DNA from: Gammaproteobacteria bacterium
GTDB lineage: Bacteria; Pseudomonadota; Gammaproteobacteria; Steroidobacterales; Steroidobacteraceae
Direction of reading: 5' to 3'
NCBI GenBank assembly: GCA_005877965.1
Contig: VBNP01000159.1
Span: forward strand, 1 to 6,780
DNA length: 6,780 bases
Position numbers and translations under genes: made by a program. Below are positions 1-4,449 of the stretch, one piece after another (positions within the stretch are counted from its first letter, which is position 1; every line of letters begins with the position of its first letter). The notes beneath the pieces were generated by a model. The model was not told the origin of the DNA. It searched no databases and saw only the letters and a list, made by a program, of their open reading frames with translations.

Positions 1-1
1 C

Positions 2-379
2 GCCGCGGCGCGTACGCCCGCCGCGGTGCGCGGCGGCGGCCGCGGCACCTCCCCGGCCCAGCCCGGGATCATCGAGCTGCTCAGCACCTCGGAGAAGCTG
101 CTGTCGGAGGGCAAGTGCGACGTGTACTACGGCAAGCAGATGAGCCCGAACTTCCGGCGGGTGACCGGCAAGAAGGCGCTGGCGGCGCTGGTGGCGGCCT
201 GCGAGAACAGCCTGGGCACGCGCGAGATGCTGTTAGCGACTCTGCACATCGTGCGCGGGCTCGATCCGCACTATGAGTACGAAGGACAGCGCGCGACCTA
301 CGATGTGACGGGCCAGGGGCTGCCCTTCGATCACTTCGTGCTCGAGCAGGTCGACAAGCACTGGTACGTGGCCGAGTAG
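2..379 (+). CDS. Hypothetical small protein, probably exported, 5' end outside window
   Basis: I do not recognise this protein. The reading frame is open to the left edge, so the true start is probably outside the window; an internal GTG at 26 would give 117 residues but has no ribosome binding site that I can see. The visible N-terminus is Ala/Pro/Gly/Arg-rich and disordered-looking, as in the linker after a signal peptide or lipoprotein anchor. The remaining roughly 100 residues look like a compact domain: a helix (IIELLSTSEKLL), a segment with two cysteines (GKCDVYYGKQ and VAACENS), then alternating strands ending in HWYVAE. The strand-rich end closing on an aromatic 'WYVAE' recalls NTF2-like/DUF4878-type folds, but that is only a resemblance. 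Codon use matches the neighbourhood apart from one rare TTA leucine codon at 233-235. It ends with TAG only 2 nt from the convergent gspB stop. I am fairly sure it is coding and cannot assign a function. Confidence 0.7.
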   Translation, partial: AAARTPAAVRGGGRGTSPAQPGIIELLSTSEKLLSEGKCDVYYGKQMSPNFRRVTGKKALAALVAACENSLGTREMLLATLHIVRGLDPHYEYEGQRATYDVTGQGLPFDHFVLEQVDKHWYVAE

Positions 380-381
380 CC

Positions 382-1065
382 TCAATCCCGCGGCAGCAGG
401 AATCGCGAACCGCTGTACGACAGCACCGCGCCCTCGGGTGTGATGCTGTCCACGCGCACGCCCTCGGGAAGCGAGTCGCCTTCGCGCAGCTTGTGCATGT
501 TGATCATGACGAAGCGATCCTGCGGGCGCAGCGCGAACACGTGCAGGTCGAGGCGCAGCTGCGGAATGCGCGTGCCGGGAGCCGCCGCCACTGCCTCCTG
601 ATACAGGGGCACGCCGTCGGCGGTCGCGTGCCGCACGCGGTTGCCGAGCGGCGGCGCTGCGGCCGGCTCGGCCGCGGGCGCGTAGTCGTCGGGATTGTCG
701 CCGGCGCCGTTCGCGACGCCGGCGTTTGGCGCCAGCGCGGGCGCGCGCGGCGGGACCGCGGGCGGGGCGGGCGTGGTTGCGGCTGCGGCCCGCGGCCCCT
801 CGGCTGCGGCGAGCGCCGGCGCCGGCGGCGCGGGCCCCGGGACCGCCGCGGCGGCGGTGCTGGTGTCGGCGGTGCGCGCCGCCGGATGCCGCCACAGCAT
901 CCACATGACGATGGCGAGGTTCACGAGCAGCAGCGCCGCGACCGCGATGGCCCACAGCGGCAACCCGGTGCGCGGCGGGGCGACTCTGACCTCGAAGAGC
1001 GCCGGGCCGCTGTGGCGCTGGCGATCGCTCTCGGACTTCTTCAGGGCATCGAGGATGAAGGACAT
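382..1065 (-). CDS. gspB: Type II secretion system assembly factor GspB
   Basis: This is a 227-residue inner-membrane protein of type II secretion. GspB/ExeB partners GspA and helps insert or place the secretin GspD in the outer membrane. The N-terminus MSFILDALKKSESDRQR is the family hallmark: a short cytoplasmic helix. It is followed by a single membrane segment at about residues 36-58, then a long Ala/Pro-rich periplasmic linker (about 60-150), and a C-terminal T2SSB-type domain (about 152-227) with the typical IPQLRLDLHVFA and GDSLPEGVRVDSITPEGAVL stretches. The length is within the family range. The ATG lies 3 nt after the gspA stop, and the only upstream signal is a weak GGCGGG inside the last gspA codons, so translational coupling to gspA is likely. 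The family assignment is firm. Whether a full secretion system exists elsewhere in the genome cannot be seen here. Confidence 0.93.
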   Translation of the reverse strand: MSFILDALKKSESDRQRHSGPALFEVRVAPPRTGLPLWAIAVAALLLVNLAIVMWMLWRHPAARTADTSTAAAAVPGPAPPAPALAAAEGPRAAAATTPAPPAVPPRAPALAPNAGVANGAGDNPDDYAPAAEPAAAPPLGNRVRHATADGVPLYQEAVAAAPGTRIPQLRLDLHVFALRPQDRFVMINMHKLREGDSLPEGVRVDSITPEGAVLSYSGSRFLLPRD

Positions 1066-1068
1066 CGA

Positions 1069-2709
1069 TCACCCGCCATGATGATGAGTATCGGCGGCCG
1101 ACAGCAGCGGCGCATCCGCACCACCGACGGCGCTGGCGAGGGCGATCTGCGTGCGCACACCCGCGATGCCGTCGACGGCGAGCTGGTGCTGGCGCTGAAA
1201 GTCGCGCACGAGTGCGGCGAGCTCGGCGTCAAACACGTCGCTGACCGAGGCGTCATCGGCCACGCCGTTCAGGCGCTGCAGGCTGCGGCGCAGCCAGCGC
1301 ACCTGGGCGCCACGCATTCCGGCCGACAGCGCCTTCACCGGCGAGCTGGCCGGCCGCCACAGCACGACGAAATCGCCCAGCCAGAAGTGTGACAGTTCGC
1401 CGAGGCCGACGCTGCGGGCGCCGCCGAGCTCGAGGCGCGCCTGCTCGTCGTCGAGCGCCGTGAGCACCACCTGGTGACTCGTGCCGGCGCCGTCGCTCAG
1501 CATGAGGATGGCCGGGCGGTTGTACAGGCGCAGCTGGCCGAAGGAGCCGCGCTCGATGACACACTCCAGGCCCTGTTGCGTCGCCTGGCTGCAGGGATCG
1601 ATGCCGTTGGGCTGGTACTTTGCGCCCCACAGTGCCAGGAGCCTGCCGAAGGCGCTGTCGGTGTCGGTCTCGGCGGCGTGCTGCGCCAGCAGCTCGGCGA
1701 GGCGCGGCGCGGGCGGCGGGACGGCGGCCCGCGCGGGTGCAGCCGCCGCGGCGGCCACGGCGGCCTCGGCCCGCGGCAGGCGCGCGTCGCCCGAACGGGT
1801 GCTCCAGGGTTGCAGGTTCCACAACGCCACGGTGGCGATGCCGAGGAGCGTGGCAATCCCGGCGCTCAGCGCCCAGGGGAGCCAGTGCGGCGTGAAGCGC
1901 CGGCCGAACACCTCGGCGGCGGCGGCGCGCACCAGGGTCGCGGTGACGCGGTGCCGGTCGAGCGTATAAGCGCCGAGGAGCGCGCGGTCGCAGATGACGT
2001 TGATGACGCGCGGCACGCCCTGCGAGAGTCGGAATATTTCATTCAGCGCCGCGGGTGCGAAGATGTCGGTGGTCGCGCCCGCGACCCGCAGCCGGTGGCG
2101 CACGTAGGCGGCGGTCTCCGCGTGCGACAGGGGTTTCAGGTGATAACGGCCGGTGATGCGCTGCGCCAGCTGGCGCAGTTCGTTGCGCGCGAGCAGCTCG
2201 CGCAGCTCGGGCTGGCCGATGACGATGATCTGCAGCAGCTTCTGCGTGTTGGTTTCGAGGTTGGTGAGCAGGCGCACCTGCTCGAGCACGTCCGGCGACA
2301 GGTTCTGCGCCTCGTCCACCACCAGCACCACGCGCTTGCCCGCGGCATGGGCGTGCAGCAGGTAGTCGCTGAGGATGTCGACCAGGTCCTTCAGGCTCCC
2401 GGGCGCGCCGTCCGGCACGCCTATGCCGAGCTCCTCGCAGATGGTGAGCAGGAATTCCGGCGCGGTCATCCTGGGATTGAGGATGAGCGCGATTTCGGCG
2501 TCCTTCGGGGTCTGCGCCAGCAACGAGCGCACGATCGTGGTCTTGCCGGTGCCTACCTCACCGGTGAGCTGCACGAAGCCGCCGGCCTCGTTGATGCCGT
2601 ACAACAGGTGCGCCAGGGCTTCCGCGTGCCGCTCGCTCAGGTACAGGTAGCGCGGATCGGGCGTGATCGCGAACGGCTTTTCGTTGAGGCCGAAGAACGT
2701 CAGGTACAT
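1069..2709 (-). CDS. gspA: ExeA/GspA-family AAA+ ATPase with peptidoglycan-binding domain
   Basis: This 546-residue protein is a membrane-anchored ATPase. In Aeromonas the homologue ExeA binds peptidoglycan and, with ExeB, drives secretin assembly. Domains in order: the family-typical start MYLTFFGLNEKPFAITPDPR; an AAA+ domain (about 25-265) with Walker A GEVGTGKTT at 50-58, Walker B VVLVVDEAQNL with D132/E133, a sensor-1-like IIVIGQPEL at 161-169 and a GVPRVINVICDRAL arginine motif near 231-244. A membrane helix follows at about 276-298, then an Ala/Pro linker (about 312-336), a C39-peptidase-like region (about 340-452) that appears degenerate, and a PG_binding_1-type domain (about 462-527) with FQRQHQLAVDGIAGVRT. 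The C-terminus ends HHHGG. The start lies 9 nt after the dinB stop with no clear Shine-Dalgarno sequence, which suggests coupling. The ATPase and family call is firm. Related ATPases of this architecture also occur in polysaccharide export and MSHA loci (MshM-type), but the adjacent gspB argues for GspA. Confidence 0.93.
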   Translation of the reverse strand: MYLTFFGLNEKPFAITPDPRYLYLSERHAEALAHLLYGINEAGGFVQLTGEVGTGKTTIVRSLLAQTPKDAEIALILNPRMTAPEFLLTICEELGIGVPDGAPGSLKDLVDILSDYLLHAHAAGKRVVLVVDEAQNLSPDVLEQVRLLTNLETNTQKLLQIIVIGQPELRELLARNELRQLAQRITGRYHLKPLSHAETAAYVRHRLRVAGATTDIFAPAALNEIFRLSQGVPRVINVICDRALLGAYTLDRHRVTATLVRAAAAEVFGRRFTPHWLPWALSAGIATLLGIATVALWNLQPWSTRSGDARLPRAEAAVAAAAAAPARAAVPPPAPRLAELLAQHAAETDTDSAFGRLLALWGAKYQPNGIDPCSQATQQGLECVIERGSFGQLRLYNRPAILMLSDGAGTSHQVVLTALDDEQARLELGGARSVGLGELSHFWLGDFVVLWRPASSPVKALSAGMRGAQVRWLRRSLQRLNGVADDASVSDVFDAELAALVRDFQRQHQLAVDGIAGVRTQIALASAVGGADAPLLSAADTHHHGG

Positions 2710-2718
2710 GGGTCGATG

Positions 2719-3870
2719 CTACTCGATGGCGCTGCCGCGGCGCAGCGCCCGGCTGCCGAAGCGCGCACACGCCTCGTCCAGCGCCGCATCGAGGCGTCCC
2801 GGGCGGCCCGCCTGCTCGAACAGTCCGAGCTGCGATGCGCAGTTAAGCTCTGTGAGGACCACGCCCAGCAGGCGAAGTTTCGCCCCCGGGTTGCCGGCGA
2901 GCCAGCGGCCGAGGAGCTCGGCGGCCACGGCGGCGATGGCGCGCGCCTCGCAGGTCGGCGGGGCCACGGCACGCTGGCGCGTAAAGGTCGTGAAATCCTC
3001 GCGCCGGATCTTCACCCCGATGCACCCCGCCATCAGCTGGCGCATGCGCAGCCGCGCGGCGGCCAGATCCGCAAGACGCGCCAGCTGTGCCTGCAGGGCG
3101 CGCGGCTCGCCGATGTCGTGCTCGAAGGTGTCCTCGGCGCTGAGGGATTTCTCCTCGACATCCGCCAGCACCGGCCGCTCGTCGATCCCGGAGGCGCGCT
3201 CGCGCATCCAGGCCGAGTAGCGCCCGAACAGGGGCCACAGCAGCGCATCCGGCGCGCTGCGCAGCTCACCGAAGGTGCCGATCCCGGCGGCCTCGACCCG
3301 GGCGCCGGTCTTGCGTCCCAGGCCCGGGAGCCGGCGCACCGAGAGCGGATCGAGCACCGCGCGCACCCGCTCGGCCGTGACCACCGTGAGTCCGTCGGGC
3401 TTCATCAGCTCGGAGGCGATCTTGGCCACCAGCTTGTTGGGCGCCACGCCCACCGAGGCGGTGAGCCCGGTGAGCTCGCGGATGCGGCGCTTGATGCGCC
3501 GGGCGATGTCGACGGCGCCGCCGAGCAGCTCCTGACTCGCCGTGACATCCAGAAAGGCCTCATCCAGCGACAGCCCCTGCACCATTGGAGTGACCTCGTG
3601 AAACACCCCGAAGACGAGGCGCGACACCTCCTGGTAACGCTGCATGCGCGGGCGCACGCACACCGCCTGCGGGCACAGCCGCAGCGCGGTGCGCATCGGC
3701 ATCGCGGAGCGCACGCCGTACCGGCGCACCTCGTAGCTGGCCGCCGCCACCACGCCCCGGCCCCCGTCCCAGCCGACGATGAGCGGCTTGCCGAGCAGCC
3801 GCGGGTCATCGTGCTGTTCGACCGAGGCGTAGAACGCATCCATGTCGACGTGCAGCACGGCGCGCGTCAT
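2719..3870 (-). CDS. dinB: DNA polymerase IV (Y-family translesion polymerase DinB)
   Basis: This 383-residue cytoplasmic polymerase copies past DNA lesions with low fidelity. The catalytic metal ligands are visible: D9 and D11 in HVDMDAFYASVEQ, and D103/E104 in SLDEAFLDVT. The steric-gate position against ribonucleotides is F13. The palm/fingers region includes SYEVRRYGVRSAMP; TASVGVAPNKLVAKIASELMKP follows (about 137-158), then the thumb helix-hairpin-helix LPGLGRKTGARV (181-192), and the little-finger domain from about 240 to 340. A beta-clamp-binding motif QLGLF sits at 347-351, followed by a 32-residue tail containing LDEACARFGSRALRRG. Many Pol IV proteins end at the clamp motif, although longer tails are known in some lineages. 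The ATG has an AGGA 8 nt upstream. I see no LexA-type operator in the 22-nt gap or before the upstream DUF4399 gene. The gene is intact, and the call is very secure. Confidence 0.97.
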   Translation of the reverse strand: MTRAVLHVDMDAFYASVEQHDDPRLLGKPLIVGWDGGRGVVAAASYEVRRYGVRSAMPMRTALRLCPQAVCVRPRMQRYQEVSRLVFGVFHEVTPMVQGLSLDEAFLDVTASQELLGGAVDIARRIKRRIRELTGLTASVGVAPNKLVAKIASELMKPDGLTVVTAERVRAVLDPLSVRRLPGLGRKTGARVEAAGIGTFGELRSAPDALLWPLFGRYSAWMRERASGIDERPVLADVEEKSLSAEDTFEHDIGEPRALQAQLARLADLAAARLRMRQLMAGCIGVKIRREDFTTFTRQRAVAPPTCEARAIAAVAAELLGRWLAGNPGAKLRLLGVVLTELNCASQLGLFEQAGRPGRLDAALDEACARFGSRALRRGSAIE

Positions 3871-3878
3871 GGCGGCGT

Positions 3879-3882
3879 TCCT
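3879..3882 (-). promoter_or_regulatory. Ribosome binding site of dinB
   Basis: On the minus strand, AGGA (within CAGGAA) lies 8 nt before the dinB ATG, in the 22-nt gap after the DUF4399 stop. Together with the conserved Y-family N-terminus immediately after the ATG, it fixes the dinB start. Confidence 0.65.
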
Positions 3883-3892
3883 GGGCTCGGCG

Positions 3893-4360
3893 CTACTGGG
3901 TGACCGTGATGGTGATCTTCCTGGAGATCACCGGCGGATTGTGCGGCACGTGATTCTGGTCCCCGAGCAGCAGCTGCAGGGTGTGCTTGCCGGGGCTCAG
4001 GGGCACGCTCGCCTCGGTCTGGCCTTTGCCGAAGTGCACGATCTTGTCGGTCGCCGGGAGCGGCGCGCCCGGATCCGCGGGGGCGTCGGTGTCGATGAGC
4101 AGGTGGTGATGCCCGGTATTGTCGAACTTGACCCCAGCCGGCGCGACACCCATCCCCTTCAGGCCGAACTGCACCACTACCGGGCTCTTCACCGTGGCGC
4201 CGTCCTTGGGAGAGATGATGTAGGCCTCGGCGCCCGGGGGCGAGGCGGTGCGCGGCAGAGCGGCGGCGGGGACCGGCGCCGCTGGCGCCTGGGCGCTGGC
4301 GAGCGGCACGGCGGTGAGCGAGGCGGCAAGAGCCAGTGCGGCAATGACGAGTGTACGCAT
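3893..4360 (-). CDS. DUF4399-family periplasmic protein with signal peptide
   Basis: This 155-residue secreted protein has no established function. Residues 1-23 form a classical signal peptide (MRTLVIAALALAAS, then a cleavage-type ASA before Gln24), followed by an Ala/Pro linker to about residue 42. The rest matches DUF4399: AYIISPKDGATVKSPVVVQFGLKG, NTGHHHLLIDTD (HHH at 84-86), then LSPGKHTLQLLLGDQNHVPH and NPPVISRKITITV, a small beta-sandwich-like pattern. Histidines at 84-86, 109, 126, 137 and 140 could bind a metal, but that is inference. A longer reading from a TTG at 4453 overlapping the fadE stop is unlikely: AAGGAG at 4367-4372 sits 6 nt before the ATG at 4360, and the signal peptide begins exactly there. 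The ATG at 4366 abuts that AAGGAG and is too close. The stop is 22 nt before dinB. The family call is strong; the role is unknown. Confidence 0.88.
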   Translation of the reverse strand: MRTLVIAALALAASLTAVPLASAQAPAAPVPAAALPRTASPPGAEAYIISPKDGATVKSPVVVQFGLKGMGVAPAGVKFDNTGHHHLLIDTDAPADPGAPLPATDKIVHFGKGQTEASVPLSPGKHTLQLLLGDQNHVPHNPPVISRKITITVTQ

Positions 4361-4366
4361 GAGCAT

Positions 4367-4372
4367 CTCCTT
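4367..4372 (-). promoter_or_regulatory. Strong ribosome binding site deciding the DUF4399 start
   Basis: AAGGAG on the minus strand lies 6 nt before the ATG at 4360 and directly abuts the in-frame ATG at 4366. The spacing selects the 4360 start, which begins the signal peptide. It is the clearest Shine-Dalgarno sequence in the window. Confidence 0.8.
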
Positions 4373-4449
4373 CACAGACAAACTTGACGCCGGTGAGCGC
4401 GCGCCCCTGGCCGCAGGCGACGCGCATGGAGCGAGCGGCGCCGCCGTGC

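Noticed and set aside
1071..1092. CAT repeats encoding the HHHGG end of GspA, considered as a tag-like or repeat element
   Set aside because: Three consecutive His codons at a natural C-terminus are short enough to be chance, and the stop codon and gspB start follow normally.
1474..3903. An 809-codon open frame on the + strand antisense to gspA and dinB
   Set aside because: Its translation is Arg/Ala/Gly/His-rich with no recognisable domain, and it lies opposite two unmistakable genes. High GC at third codon positions removes stops from the antisense frame, so this is a compositional artefact.
4401..4420. Small CCTG-GCCG-CAGG stem in the fadE/DUF4399 gap
   Set aside because: The stem has only 4 base pairs with a mismatch next to it and no T tract; it is too weak to call a terminator or riboswitch.
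4435..4444. GCGGCGCCGC perfect palindrome just downstream of the fadE stop
   Set aside because: It has no loop and no following T-run, so it cannot act as an intrinsic terminator, and such short palindromes are expected by chance at this GC content.
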